Shown one piece after another: positions 10,826 through 21,978 of a stretch of 64,000 nt of DNA (position 1 is the first letter of the stretch; each line of letters starts with the position of its first letter). The translations under genes and the position numbers were made by a program. Where the stretch lies: NCBI RefSeq assembly GCF_035046485.1, contig NC_085137.1, positions 317,794,739-317,858,738 on the forward strand, written 5' to 3'. The DNA comes from Aedes albopictus. Lineage: Eukaryota > Arthropoda > Insecta > Diptera > Culicidae. A model generated the notes under the pieces. The model did not search any database. It was given only the letters and a program-made list of their open reading frames with translations, and had not been told where the DNA came from.

Positions 10826-12335
10826 CTATTGTAACATGATTTGTATTTGCTAAATACCTTTCCAATTTAACTCCGTGAAATTGCGTAGCAAAAAAGATTT
10901 TCAATGAAATAGAAGTCCTCAGTATAGTCTGGTCTAATGTACACTTCCACAACCATTCACTGAAAGAATCCTGCAAAATAATAGAATCGACTATTACTCT
11001 CATTTTTCTTATCATCATTAATGCTTGTAGTACATCGGAGATGCATTATCATCTGGTCACATGACGAGCATAAAGTCCTTGTTATCTTCTGCTTTATAGT
11101 CTTCTGCTGCATAGCTGTACAAAAATATATTTCGTGCCCAACAGTCGATAGCGATGTGTACTAGGAGATGAACTTAGAAAACTGTTACGCCTGTTATTCT
11201 GTATAAACAATATCTGAACTCGCTATATATTTACGTGTTCCTAAGGACTTGATGGCGTAGTGCTCCGTTAGCTGTGCAGCCTGCAACACCCTCGAATAAA
11301 ACTCCCATTAGGTCCGTACTGGCCAGGCAATGTAAGTGCATCGCGTCTGGTTGACCAAACCGGGCCAATGCGGTACAATTTAAATGTTAATGCACTTTTT
11401 CATCCCACAGCAGCGGCGGTGTCGACTGTATGTACGTACAGTCGACAATCGGTAGCCAGTAGAATCGCCCGTAGGCTAGACTGGGTGGTGGTGTGAGGTT
11501 GGCACGGAAAATCGACCCAACATGCACCTAAATCAAAACTTTGCACGGTGCAATTAATTTTGATCAGGCGTTGTTATGATCTAATAATGGTGGCATTAAG
11601 AGCCTGTACCTGAGATCGAGACTCTACGGGTGGCGATCGCCGCGGCCGCGGTTCGCTGGAGGATTGATCTATGATATCTGCTTTGCGCCCAGGGTTGTGC
11701 AATGATTCCTTGGGATCTAAGAGAGCATACACGAGCGGAACAAGCACCGACGACAAACACTGGGCCGTATGTGTCGTGTTTCTCGTCTGTGAGGAGTTGT
11801 AATTATGTATGAACTGTCATAAATTGTCTCTTTCACATTTGCCAGTGGTGTGTAATTTACTGGAACTAACCACTTAATAAGGGCTTGAGGAATTTATTCT
11901 CGGCTTTCTGTTTATCTATGGTATTAGCGGTGAGGCTAGCAACCATGTGTGGAAGTAGAATAATAAGTATGTGTATGGTGTTTCCTGCAAAGCATTCCTT
12001 TTGTATCTATCTTTATGAGGTTAGCCTTTTGCGTCGATGACATATATTTTCTGTGTACTTGTTTGAAGTGTTCAAGCATTATTTCTTCCAGGGCCACTTT
12101 AATCAAAATGATTAAAGACAACACAAAAATCATTGAACTCACATTGAACGCTATTAGTCCTTTGGAGCTGCATAATGCTGCGATGTCATTAAATTTCTTT
12201 TAATTTTTGTGAATTTTAACTAACTATGCTGATTCTTCACATCTGGGGATGTCCTGCTGGGTTCCCAACCAAAGGGGACAGCCGTCTATCTTAAGCAAAG
12301 TGCTCCCATTTTCGTCCTATCGAAAACAAAGCTAA
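10826..12335. other. Unassigned stretch, includes a 26-bp interrupted palindrome
   Basis: At 11421-11446, GTCGACTGTA and TACAGTCGAC are inverted around a 6-base spacer. The surrounding 11270-11770 is GC-richer and includes CGATCGCCGCGGCCGCGG near 11634. No ORF has recognisable domains. It could be an unannotated non-coding exon or an old repeat. Confidence 0.35.
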
Positions 12336-13534
12336 TAAGCGCTACAGTCAGCCGTTAGCAAGGAACCGAGGTAGACGAATTCTTCTATCACCTCGAAAGT
12401 ATCCCCGTCTATCGTAACATTGCTGCCAAGGCTTGTCCTGTCTCGCTCAGTCCCACCTACCAGCATGTACTTTGTCTTAGCCGCATTCACCACCAGTCCG
12501 ACCTTTGCTGCTTCACGTTTCAGGCGGGTGTACTGTTCTGCCACCGTTCCAAATGTCCTAGCAATAATACCCATGTCATCCGCAAAACATACAAATTGGC
12601 TGGATTTCGTGAAGATCGTACCCCGGCTGTTGAGCCCGGCTCGTCGCATAACACCTTCCAGGGCGATGTTGAATAGTAGGCAGGAAAGTCCACCACCTTG
12701 TCGTAGTCCCCGTCGAGATTCGAATGAACTGGATAGTTCACCCGAAATCCTTACGCTGTTCTGCACACCGTCCATCGTTGCTCTTATCAGTCTAGTCAGC
12801 TTCCCGAGAAAGCTGTTCTCGTCCATAATTTTCCATAGCTCGATAAACAGGTGATGCGTTGGGACCTGGTATTCACGGCATTTCTGGAGAATTTGCCGTA
12901 CGGTGAAGATCTGGTCCGTTGTCGACCGGCCGTCGATGAAACCGGCTTGGTAACTTCCCACGAACTCATTTATTTTAGGTGAAAGACGACGGAAGATGAT
13001 CTGGGATAGCACTTTGTAGACGGCATTCAAAATGGTGATCGCTCGAAAGTTCTCACACATTAACTTGTCGCCTTTCTTGTGGATGGGACAGATTATCCCT
13101 CCTTTCCACTCCTCCGGTAGCTGTTCGGTTTCCCAGATATTGACTACTAACTGGTGAAGACAGGTGGCCAACTTTTCCGGACCTATCTTGATGAGTTCTG
13201 CTGCGATACCGTCCTTAACTGCCGCTTTGTTGTTTTTGAGTTGGTGGATGGCATCCTTAACTTCTCTCAGCGTGGGAGTTGGTTCGTTCCCGTCCTCTGC
13301 TGCACCAACATAGTCATTTCCTCCGCTGCCTTGGTCCTCCGTGCCTACATTCTCTTCGCCATTCAGGTGCTCGTCGAAGTGCTGCTTCCACCTTTCGATC
13401 ACCTCACGTTTGTCCGTCAGGAGGCTCCCGTCCTTATCCCTGCAGATTTCGGCTTGCGGCACGTAGCCTTTGCGGGATGCATGGAGCTTCTGGTAGAACT
13501 TACGTGATTCTTGTGAACGGCACAGCAGTTCCAT
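12332..13534 (-). pseudogene. Reverse transcriptase domain of element A, defective
   Basis: A 400-codon frame. Order: linker with RKFYQKLHASRKGYVPQA, then NNKAAVKDGIAAELIK, then FRAITILNAVYKVLSQ, YQAGFIDGRSTTDQI, GLRQGGGLSCLLFNIALEG, FVCFADDMGIIARTFG (FADD catalytic box) and EEFVYLGSLLTAD. Between HHLFI and ELWKIMDEN the segment holding the first catalytic aspartate (motif A, seen intact as LFIDFKAAYDSV in element B) is missing, apparently an in-frame loss of about 13 codons. GLRQGGG also replaces the usual GLRQGD. The frame stops at the inversion breakpoint. Confidence 0.8.
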
Positions 13535-13870
13535 TTACTCGCACTCCGCTTCTTCCAGGCGGCGCTTTTTCTCCCGGAAGAGACGGGTCTGCTGCTTCCG
13601 CTTCTGTCTGTATCGCTCAACATTCTGTCGGGTTCCATGCTGCAGCATTACCGCCCGCGCTGCATCCTTCTCCTCCAGAACCGCTCTGCACTCCTCGTCG
13701 AACCAATCGTTCCACGTACCCGATAGTGCTCTCGACTGCGTTGTTGATGGCTGCTTTGACTGTACTCCAGCAGTCCTCTAGAGGTGCCACATCGAGCACA
13801 CCCTCGTCCGGCAACGCTGCCTCGAGATTCTGCGCGTATGCGGTGGCGACATCCGGTTGCTTCAGTCGCT

Positions 13871-14330
13871 CTAGATCGTACCGGGCGGCCGCCGGTAATG
13901 TACATTGTTAGTAACAAAGAGTTTTGGGCGCAGTTTAACCATCACCAGGTAGTGATCAGAGTCGATATTAGCGCCACGATAGGTCCTGACGTCGATAATG
14001 TCGGAGAAGTGCCGTCCATCAATCAGAACGTGGTCGATTTGCGATTCCGTTTGTTGTGGTGATCTCCAGGTGTAACGATACGAGAGGCTGTGCTGGAAAA
14101 AGGTGCTACGAATGGCCATGTTTTTGGAGGCGGCGAAATCGATGAATCGTAGGCCATTTTCGTTCGTCAGCTGGTGGGCGCTGAACTTCCCAATCGTCGG
14201 TCTGCATTCCTCCTCCTGGCCCACCTGAGCGTTTAGATCCCCTATGATGATCTTGACGTCGTGGTTTGGGCAGCGGTCGTACTCGCGTTCGAGCTGCGCG
14301 TAAAATGCGTCTTTGTCATCGGCCCTTGAT
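13871..14330 (-). pseudogene. AP-type endonuclease domain fragment of element A
   Basis: The minus strand is open upstream of 14224 to a TGA near 14330 and reads IIIGDLNAQVGQEEE, then TWRSPQQTESQIDHVLIDG and NIDSDHYLVMVKLR. GDLNAQVG and SDHYLV are the conserved GDxN and SDH catalytic motifs of apurinic-type endonucleases in non-LTR elements. The N-terminal endonuclease part at 14340-14690 is readable only in shifted frames. Confidence 0.7.
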
Positions 14331-14828
14331 CCTCAACCTGCACATTCTTTCGTCGATCGGCCACCAACCGATCACGCGCCTCTGCATGTCGCCCATCACT
14401 ATAAAAGCTGTTCCCAGCTCACGTGTGCTGCCGCAACTCTGGTAGATGGTATGATTACCTCTAAACGTTCGCACCATAGATCCCGTCCAACACACCTCCT
14501 GCAGCGCAACGATTCCGAACCCGCGGTCCTTCAGTATATCGGCGAGTATGCGGGTGCTCCCAATGAAGTTGAGAGATCTGCAGTTCCACGTACCGAGCTT
14601 CCAATCGCAAGTCCCTTTTCGTCGCTGTGGTCGTCGCCATTGGTATCGGTTCGCATTCTTCTCTTGTTGATTTTCCGGTGCTAGTCTTTTTTACGGCTGG
14701 CTCGCAGGGCCTGACACCAACCCACTAACCCAGGGAGCTGGGCTAACCTTCCCGGAAGCTACGGGTTCTGCATTGGCATTTCCTTCAACTACAGTGCTAA
14801 ATAGCTAGGCTCAAGCGCTGACAATAAC

Positions 14829-15374
14829 GTGAGCAGTGAAATACGAAGGCGCATCATCAGCGGAAGTCGGGCCTACTATGGGCTCCAGAAGAAACTGCGG
14901 TCGAAAAAGATTCACCCACGCACCAAATGCACCATGTACAAAACGCTAATAAGACCGGTGATCCTCTACGGGCACGAGACATGGACCATGCTCAAGGAGG
15001 ACCTACAAGCACTCGGAGTTTTCGAGCGACGCGTGCTAAGAACGATCTTCGGCGGTGTGCAGGAGAACGGTGTGTGGCGGAGAAGGATGAACCACGAGCT
15101 CGCTGCACTTTACGGCGAACCCAGCATCCAGAAGGTGGCCAAAGCCGGAAGGATACGGTGGGCAGGGCATGTTGCAAGAATGCCGGACCACAACCCTGCA
15201 AAGCTGGTATTTGCAACGGATCCGGTTGGCACAAGAAGGCGTGGAGCGCTGAGAGCACGATGGGCGGACCAGGTGGAGCGTGACTTGGCGAACATTGGGC
15301 GTGACCGAGGATGGAGAGCGGCAGCCACAAACCGAGTATTGTGGCGTACTATTGTTGATTATGTCTTGTCTTAA
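14829..15374 (+). pseudogene. C-terminal part of the element A polyprotein, inverted relative to the RT
   Basis: Reads SSEIRRRIISGSRAYYGLQ, then TKCTMYKTLIRPVILYGHE, RRVLRTIFGGVQENG, RRRMNHELAALYGEP, RIRWAGHVARMP and WRTIVDYVLS. This region follows the RT in RTE-like polyproteins. The first Met is not a start; the coding sequence enters from about 14816. Closely matched to the minus-strand copy at 26703-27174. Confidence 0.8.
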
Positions 15375-15395
15375 TGATGTGGAACAAATAAATGT

Positions 15396-16918
15396 ATGTC
15401 GGCTTGTGGCACAAAGCCTCTGCGCGAGCGATTCAGCTTCTCGTAGAACTTTCGTGTGTCCATAGCGCGGTACAGCTCTTCCATCGCTTTCGAACTCGTT
15501 CTTCCTGCTGGCGCTTCTTCATCCGGAAGACTGAGTTCTGCCTGTTCCGCGCCTGTCTGTAATGTGCCTCATCCGCTCTCGTACGGTGTTGCAGCATTCT
15601 CGCCCATGTTGCATTCTTCTCGTTTTTCAACTGTTCACATTCGCCTTCGGCGTTCGACTTCGACGCGTGGTGATAACTGTCGAAGGTTTTGAGCGCATGA
15701 ATACAGCGACTAAGTAGTGATCCGAATCTATATTCGCACTGTGGTATGTGCGGACATTGATTATATCCGAGAAGAATTTACCGACGATTAGAACGTGGTC
15801 GATTTGGTTTTCTGTTTGATGGTCAGGTGATCTCCAGGTGGCTTTGTGGATATCTTTGCGGGGGAGGAAGATGCTTCGGACTATCATACCACGGGAGGCT
15901 GCAAACTTTACGCATAGCTGGCCGTTATTATTCGATATTGCATGCAGGCTGTTTCGCCCGATTATTACCGCTCTGTACATTTCTTCCCTTCCTACCTGCG
16001 CGTTCATATCGCCACGACAACGATTTTCACGTCACGCGGCGAGCTACCATCGTATGTTTGCTCTAACTACGCGTAGAACGCTTCTTTCTCGCCATCAAGT
16101 TTGCCTTCGTGTGGGCAGTGGACGATGATGATGCTGTAGTTGAAGAAACGGCTCTTAACTCTCAACATGCACATCCTTGCGTTGATCGGCTGCCACCCGA
16201 TCACATGTTGATCACTATAAATCCTGTCCCCAGTTCATTGGTGGTGCCACAGCTTTGGTAGAGGGTAGGCGCTCGATGCCCGCTTTTCCACACTGTCTGC
16301 CCAGTCCAACAAAGTTCCTGCAACGCCACGATGTCGAAGTTGGGGGGATGTTGTTCGTCGTAGATTATCCTGTCACATCCTGCGAAACCTAGTGACTTAC
16401 AATTCCATGTTCCAAGTTTCCAATCGTAGTCGTTATTTCGTCGCGTGGGTCTTTGCCGATTGTATCGAGTCGTATTTTCTCCTATGTTATTTGCAATGGG
16501 GATTTTTACGGGTGGCTTATTGGGCCTACGCCAACACTTCTGTCTCGCCGGAGGGCCATCGTGCCAGTTCTGTTTAACGTCCCAACCAACACTGGGACGA
16601 TCACGCTGATGGGGCTACCACCTTGGATCTAGCTGGGCGTGATGCAGGCATTTCTTACTCAGCCGCTGGATGCCAGAACAGCCGCTGTTTGAGCCGCACC
16701 ACCTTGGTGAACAGACGCTCGGGTCGTACCTCTTCAATCTAGCTGAAGTCAAAAGGACAACCGTGCCTAGGCTGCACTACCAGCTAAGCACACAACTGTT
16801 AGCTGGCGGTCTTTGTCATCGTTTGACCGTGGAAGCATGAGGTAGGAACTTGTGAGGAACAGAGCTATGTTGGACGCACTCCTTATCGACTCACCGTTTT
16901 TTCAGCCCCCAAGGTAGT
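15396..16918 (-). mobile_element. RTE-like non-LTR element C, 5' part only
   Basis: From right to left: a 5' leader beginning GGGCTGAAAAAACGG at about 16918, an endonuclease, then the RT linker (FYEKLNRSRRGFVPQA near 15400-15460), where the copy stops against the tail of element A. The leader matches that of element B at 31500-31831 over roughly 300 bp, including the same 5' start (GGGCTG). B and C therefore belong to one family and C keeps the true 5' end. The loss of its 3' half is unexplained; A abuts it directly. Confidence 0.7.
15627..16007 (-). pseudogene. Endonuclease domain of element C
   Basis: A 126-codon frame reading NAQVGREEMYRAVIIG, FAASRGMIVRSIF, TWRSPDHQTENQIDHVLI and NIDSDHYLVAVFMRS. 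The NAQVG and SDHYLV endonuclease motifs are kept. The domain N-terminus lies in other frames to about 16,440. Confidence 0.7.
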
Positions 16919-16949
16919 GTAGTTTTTTTTTGGGAACTTAGATTGTATG

Positions 16950-17210
16950 AGAGAGGTTTTACAAGACATTTATTAGGGTATCAAAGTATTTTTCAGAAAA
17001 AAATAATTCAAAAGATGTGTAAGGGTGGTTTGGAATTGTCTCATGTAAGTTTCAGGAAAGTTTCCTGAGGACTTCAGAGAGGTTTCATAGGTTTTTCTTT
17101 CAGAGATAGTTTAAAGGGAATTTCAGGATGATATAATTTGGGTTTCCCTGAGTTTATGAAGATTTTATAGAAATTCTCACGAAGATTTCAGAGGCGTTGC
17201 AGTGCGCAAA
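16950..17210. repeat. Degenerate TTTCAGAGG-type satellite
   Basis: Variants of TTTCAGGAAAGTTTCC and TTCAGAGAGGTTTCATAGG recur loosely. This resembles the CAGGGG-type satellite at 18450. The next 17210-17580 is AT-rich with nothing recognised. Confidence 0.45.
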
Positions 17211-17579
17211 TGTTCAGAGCCGCATCTAGCTAGACAAAAACTTTTACGCTCAAGCTTTGATTTTGTTTTGAGCTAGGTGTTTGCTGTCTTCAGAATTATA
17301 TTTTTCTTTTTTTTTCAAACATTTATTTTTACAATATTATAAAATAAAGGGGGTCCAAATGGTTCTCAAGATAATAATATCAACTTTTAAGTTTTTGCAT
17401 ATTAAGTAATACACTAAAACCTCAATTTACGCTCGAAATGGGGGAGCACTATTTGGGCATCAGGGCGTAAATCTGAAGTGCGTTTTTCAGTTTCAGAATT
17501 GGTTAGTGAAGTTCGAAAAAAATTCTAACCTGTGAAAAGGTCAAAAGTTATTTAGTAACAATCAATAACTTACCAATTT

Positions 17580-18450
17580 TGCTAAGTTCAGTGGTTCTCA
17601 ACCTACGGTCTTGAGTCAAGCGGATTTCTCAAGAACCGACAGTGTGAGGATGAAGTGAAATGGTTTTTCGGATGCAGCATTTCAGGGAGTACTTATCACA
17701 ATGTAGTTGTATTTCAAAGATCGGTGGTTCGCAAACTGTGGTTACGGTCCAGAAGAAGTTCTCATGAACCGAAAGTGCTAGGAAGAAGTGCAAACATTTT
17801 TCGGATTGATCATCTGAAGGATCAGTATCTCTAATATAGATATATTGAAAAAAAAAAACAATGTTTTCCAATCTGGTCACGGGTTACGTGATGATCTCAA
17901 TAACCGCAAGTGTGACGACGAAATGAAAATGTTTTTTTTCTGATTCTAGGCCTATGGATAAGCTTACTTAGAGTATAGCCCAGTGGTTCCCGGTGGTAAT
18001 ATAACGTCACAGGTCACGAGAATTTCTGAAGCATCAGGAGTGCTAGAAAGTAGTGAAAATGTTTTTCGGATTGTTCATCTCAAGGAGCAGTATCTTTCAT
18101 ACAGATGCATTTCAAAGATTAGTGGTTTCCAATTCCTGATCACGCGCCACGCGAAATTTTCAAAAACCATGAATTTGAGGATTAAATAATAACGTTTTTT
18201 TCGATTCACGCCTCACGGAGAACAGATTAAAATATAGTTGCGTTGCATAACTCAGAGGTTTCCAATCTAGGTTCACAGGCCACAAGGATTACGCGAGAAC
18301 CGAAAGTACAAGGAAGAAATAAGCATGTTTTTCGTATTTAGCATCTCAAGAGGAAGTATCTTCAATAAAGATGTGTTGCAAATATCAGTGGTTTTCAATT
18401 CAAGGTCATGAGCCACGCGAATTTCTGTAGAATCGATAGTTTGTGATCTA
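17580..18450 (+). repeat. ~133-bp tandem repeat array
   Basis: Using AACCGAAAGTG and its variants as a marker, copies fall at about 17634, 17767, 17902, 18029, 18165, 18298 and 18431. Successive intervals are 133, 135, 127, 136, 133 and 133 bases. Each unit also carries GTTTTTCGGATT, CATCTCAAGGAGCAGTATCT, CAAAGATCAGTGGTTC and CACGCGAATTTCT variants. About seven diverged units are present. ORFs inside are repeat by-products. Confidence 0.8.
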
Positions 18451-18985
18451 AATGAAATTATTTTTCAAGACCTTCAGGAGATCTCATGTAGTTTTAGGGG
18501 TTCTCAGGGGGTCCCAAGAGCCCTCAGAGGCGTTTCAGGGGGTCGGTGTCATTTCAGAGTTGCTCAGTGCGATCCAGAGTGCCGCAGGGGCGTTCCAGGC
18601 AGTCAAAAGGGTGTTTCAGGGCTTCTCAGGCGGTTTCAATAGGGACTTCAGGGGTTTCTGAGGTTTCTCGGAAGTTTCTGGGATTCTCAGGGGCAAGCCC
18701 GTGCACAAGAGACGGGGTTTGGGAGTTAAACGCCTCCCATTACCGATGTTCAATGCATTACACGCCCCTCCCTTTGCCACTTTTTGCCGAAATTAGGAAA
18801 AACCCTGCTCGGGAGATTATAAGAGGGTCCAGGATTAGTTCCAGGTGGTCCTAGAAAGATCCCAGAAAGGCTCAGGGGCGTTGCAGATGTTCTCAGGATG
18901 TTCCAAGGGGTCCCTGAGTCATTTCAGGAAGTTTTAGTGGTTCTCAGGAAGGTTGAGGGAGATCTCAAGAAGCTTTGTAAGTACA
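18450..18985. repeat. CAGGGG/GGCGTTTCAGG satellite, block 1, with embedded module
   Basis: Short variants such as TTCTCAGGGGGTCCC and GAGGCGTTTCAGGGGG repeat with poor periodicity. At about 18690-18825 a module begins GGCAAGCCCGTGCAC and contains CCCATTACCGATG, CGCCCCTCCC and TTTTTGCCGAAATTAGG. A related module lies in the same satellite type at 40335-40490. Confidence 0.6.
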
Positions 18986-19004
18986 TCAGGGGCAAGGGAT
19001 ATTA

Positions 19005-19313
19005 CACGTTAACGCCGCTCAGCACTAAAGTGCATAATTTCCAGACTACACCAAAAATGTGTAACCCTTGCACATTTACAAAATCAGCTCCTGTGTCCGC
19101 AAAATCATTAAATTCGCAATAATTTTTGTACAGCAATCTAGCTAGGTTTTCTAGTGACCTTGGAAAACAAAAAAAATATCGACATTTCGCATCTAGACGA
19201 GTGTACGAGCTGTTTTTGAGAATGTGTAACTGTTACAAATTTTTGTGTGGTCTGGAAATTATGCACTTATGAGTAGGGCATACACATTCTAGGTGCTGAG
19301 TGGTTTAAGCGTG
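19005..19313. mobile_element. 309-bp TIR element (CACGYTWAAC termini)
   Basis: The left end reads CACGTTAACGCCGCTCAGCA and the right end, reverse complemented, reads CACGCTTAAACCACTCAGCA. TA flanks both sides (19003-19004, 19314-19315). A further inverted pair, AAGTGCATAATTTCCAGAC, lies inside. Non-coding MITE. Confidence 0.75.
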
Positions 19314-19424
19314 TAGCATAGCCTGTGTCCCTAGATTTGGAACCACTGATTGCATAATTTGAAATACAATTTTCACTAAAACCACATAAGAAAAGAACAC
19401 GGACTGCCGTGGGCGGCATACTTG

Positions 19425-19466
19425 TCCCATGTTAATAGGGAATCTCATAGAACATGGGACAACTAT
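19425..19466. repeat. Hairpin TTGTCCCATGTT / AACATGGGACAA
   Basis: Twelve-base arms sit around an 18-base spacer (about TAATAGGGAATCTCATAG), immediately next to the TIR element at 19467. It may be the end of another repeat used as an insertion target. Confidence 0.5.
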
Positions 19467-19854
19467 CCCGATCAGAAAGGCATAACAAAATTATAACCGA
19501 TTGAGTTATTTATTTCAAAGATTTTTCATAACAAAATGAGTTATAAAATTCGCCGGTTAGGTGTTAAAATAACAAAAAATATAACTAAACTTGCTCTAGC
19601 CATAACATAATTATAACAGGTGTTGATACAATTTTAACAAATTTATAACATCGTGAGATATAATAAATATTGAAATGATCAAAAAATTATAACACATTTT
19701 GTTATAAATCAGATATAAATATATTGGGTAAAATTGAGTTGGGTAAATTTTAACTCATTTTTCGGGTAATTTTTATTTAGAGTGTTATTTATTTTTAGCG
19801 AAAAGTTTTTTTGTTTAGAAAACTTGCCCCACGTAGTATATAAAAAACCCTCAC

Positions 19855-19935
19855 CCAGACGGGAATCGAACCAAGGACGCCAGCCTCCATCTGAAATCCA
19901 GCGCCTTTATCAATGAGGCTATTTCATCACTTGAA
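19855..19935 (-). repeat. tRNA-like segment (SINE head)
   Basis: On the minus strand, TAGCCTCATTGATAAAGGC gives an A box and a GCCT/AGGC D stem. GGTTCGATTCCC is a good B box 40-50 bases on, and TTTTTT follows near 19845, a polymerase III stop. The acceptor stem does not pair, so this is a tRNA-derived repeat rather than a tRNA gene. Confidence 0.6.
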
Positions 19936-20574
19936 GTGCAGGGTGGTATATGATCAAGTGGTTCTTCGTTTTGACGGCTGGTCTATAAATAGACTCATTT
20001 GTCCAACGTACATGGGAGAGAAAATATGACGTCACATAAAAGTGTTCTTGATACAATTGATCGCAATGACGTCATCTTAGGATGTAATAACAAAAGTGGA
20101 TATAATTAAGTTATAATTGTAACTCAAGAATTTGCTCAGCATTTTGGCTTTATCTCATGATTCAGACCAGAAATAGGTGTCGTATCTTAATCAAAGTTGT
20201 AGAGATAGTTAATGGCTCTTAAACAGTGAAAATAGTGGTATTTCACCTTCTGTTGGTGCAAGCGAGTAATTAAATTAGAACATTTTGGCATGTGTTATTA
20301 AATAATTATCTAATGTTCCTCACCATCAGGATAGTTCCTGCCTATGGCAAAGTTATTCAGTAGTCTTGTGATTGAAAATGTCACCGTTTCGTAGCGTCAG
20401 TGTGCATTTCTGGAGATTGTCAGATTTGTGAAATAAAAACTAAGTGTTTAAAGCACATATTTAACCTTACATGATACAACACAACCATTAACATACTAAA
20501 GCAATTCTTCGTTCGCTTTGCCTCGCGATCTCAAATAATGTTTTTATTTTCAGCAGTTAAACAAGAAATTCCCT

Positions 20575-21300
20575 CACCAGTCGAAAGCACCTATTCGGTA
20601 TCTGCTTCGAAATTTGCTCAAAATGCATGACGATGTCCATCAACATTTTGGCAAAAAAAATAGCCTTCTGCTATTGATTGGTTTTTGAAAAGCTTTTAAC
20701 AGAGTTTCTCATTTTGAACTACTGCACAGATTATCACACTTATTTGATTTCAGATGGGATTCTGTTTCATTGAGTAAATCCTATTTAAATAACCACTTTC
20801 AAATTGTGGAAGTTAAAGGAAATCATTGAAGTCCGATTGGTATTCTATCGCGAGTGCCACAAGGATTGGTTTCAGGACCATTGATGTAAGCCTTATTTTT
20901 CAACGGCCTTCCATCATCTTTGAAAGTATGTAATACACCTGGTTCTTTTTTTTGCACGGGTCTGGTTTTTGATATAACTCAGTCAATGTTTGACCGATTC
21001 TCGTGAAATTCTGTGCACGGATATTGGTTATACATGTGTACAAAATTTCATGAGAATCGGTTAAAAAATGACTGAGTTATACCAAAAACCAGACCCGTGC
21101 AAAAAAAGAATCGGGTGTATCCACATGTTTGCAGATGATAAGAAGCTGTATTTCTACGGAATTATTATGGACGAATTGCATGGTAATGAAACGTGACTAA
21201 CGACATGATGTGACGAAATTAGATATAAATTTCAAAGCTCCACAAATAATTTGTTATCAATCAATTCTTCAAAAACTAAGGTGTTTCTAATTTGCTAATT
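20575..21300 (+). pseudogene. Jockey-like reverse transcriptase fossil
   Basis: Readable RT motifs on the plus strand: LLIGF*KAFNRVSHFELLH (motif A, normally DFSKAFD), DSVSLSKSYLNNHFQIV, then LSRVPQGLVSGPL and LFFNGLPSSL (the VPQGSVLGPLLF block). After a nested MITE comes MFADDKKLYFYG (FADD catalytic box). Several stops and the loss of the motif A aspartate show it is long dead. The VPQG...FADD spelling suits the Jockey/CR1 group, distinct from the RTE-like copies elsewhere in the window. Confidence 0.7.
20936..21117. mobile_element. 182-bp foldback MITE inside the RT fossil
   Basis: Ends CACCTGGTTC and GAATCGGGTG, TA on both sides (20934-20935, 21118-21119). Long arms share TGCACGGGTCTGGTTTTTG and ACTCAGTCA around a small loop. 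It splits the RT between NGLPSSLK and MFADDKK. Confidence 0.75.
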
Positions 21301-21535
21301 GATCCAATTGTATCATGTTAATTCAATAACAATGATAAAACTTCTAATTTCAGAATAATTCATTAAAATAATCTTGAATGGGACTACAAACAGCAAAACC
21401 TATGGAGGATTGTGAAACTTAAAACTTACTTCAGGAATGTTAACAGTTTCAATGAAAGTCATCCTTTTCATATCCATTTTGTTGCCTCACTTATCATAGC
21501 TTCATATGATCGTTTGAGAGTTGCATTAACCCTAG

Positions 21536-21627
21536 TAGGATGTTGGGGTCAATATGACCCAGACAGGCACGCTGAACGTTCACTGCGCCATCGTGGTTCG
21601 AAAAATCTAACATCTTAAGAGAGTTAA
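21536..21627. mobile_element. 92-bp TIR element bounded by TTAA
   Basis: Left TTAACCCTAGTAGGATGTT, right (reverse complement) TTAACTCTCTTAAGATGTT. TTAA is at each end. Too short to code. Confidence 0.55.
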
Positions 21628-21850
21628 ATCACGGCATACGTTGGGCATTCAATTTGACAAGTTACTCTAGTGTGGCTCAGGTTCACCTACAATGACAACT
21701 GTTGGGATACTCATTTCTTATTTTTTTTTAACTACGTTGTTGTGCGATGCTATATAGAATCATTCACCAAGGACCTAGATATTGTGGCCTCATCACTAAG
21801 ATACTGATGATCTTAAGGCTTAAGCACCCGTCATCATTTTTCGGAAAGTA

Positions 21851-21978
21851 AAAAGCAGTTACCTCGCTGTAAATCAAAACATCAACCATGAAAATATATT
21901 CACTGCATGTGGAATACAGCGAATATATTTTCATAGCAAAGACTTTGGTTTTGATCGAAAAAACTGCTTTCATATGTT
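21851..21978. repeat. Imperfect palindrome, ~55-base arms
   Basis: ATGAAAATATATTCACTG faces CAGCGAATATATTTTCAT around a short loop. Further out, AAAAGCAGTT faces AACTGCTTT, with a TCAAAACAT / GGTTTTGATC pair between. ORFs on both strands here mirror each other for this reason. Confidence 0.6.

Larger units (their letters stand above)
12336..15395. mobile_element. RTE-like non-LTR element A with inverted 5' part
   Basis: Read on the minus strand from about 14,815 down to 12,349 are endonuclease, linker and reverse transcriptase up to VYLGSLLTAD. The plus strand from about 14,816 to 15,374 then carries the next residues (ADNNVSSEIRRR) through to the C-terminus VDYVLS. Both segments share GCTGAC at the break. 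A 5' segment inverted ahead of a 3' segment with contiguous element coordinates is the known signature of twin priming. The 3' end AACAAATAAATGTATGT matches the tail of copy D (26670-27174). No clear target duplication was found. The element is inactive. Confidence 0.8.

Noticed and set aside
12420..14684. Plus-strand ORFs of 92-210 codons opposite element A (e.g. 13279-13911)
   Set aside because: They are antisense to endonuclease and RT domains with clear motifs; no domain of their own.
15396..16918. Element C as the target interrupted by element A
   Set aside because: The sequence left of A (12240-12335) does not continue C, so a simple nested insertion is not supported.
19855..19935. Genuine tRNA gene
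   Set aside because: A and B boxes are present but the acceptor stem does not pair; better explained as a SINE head.
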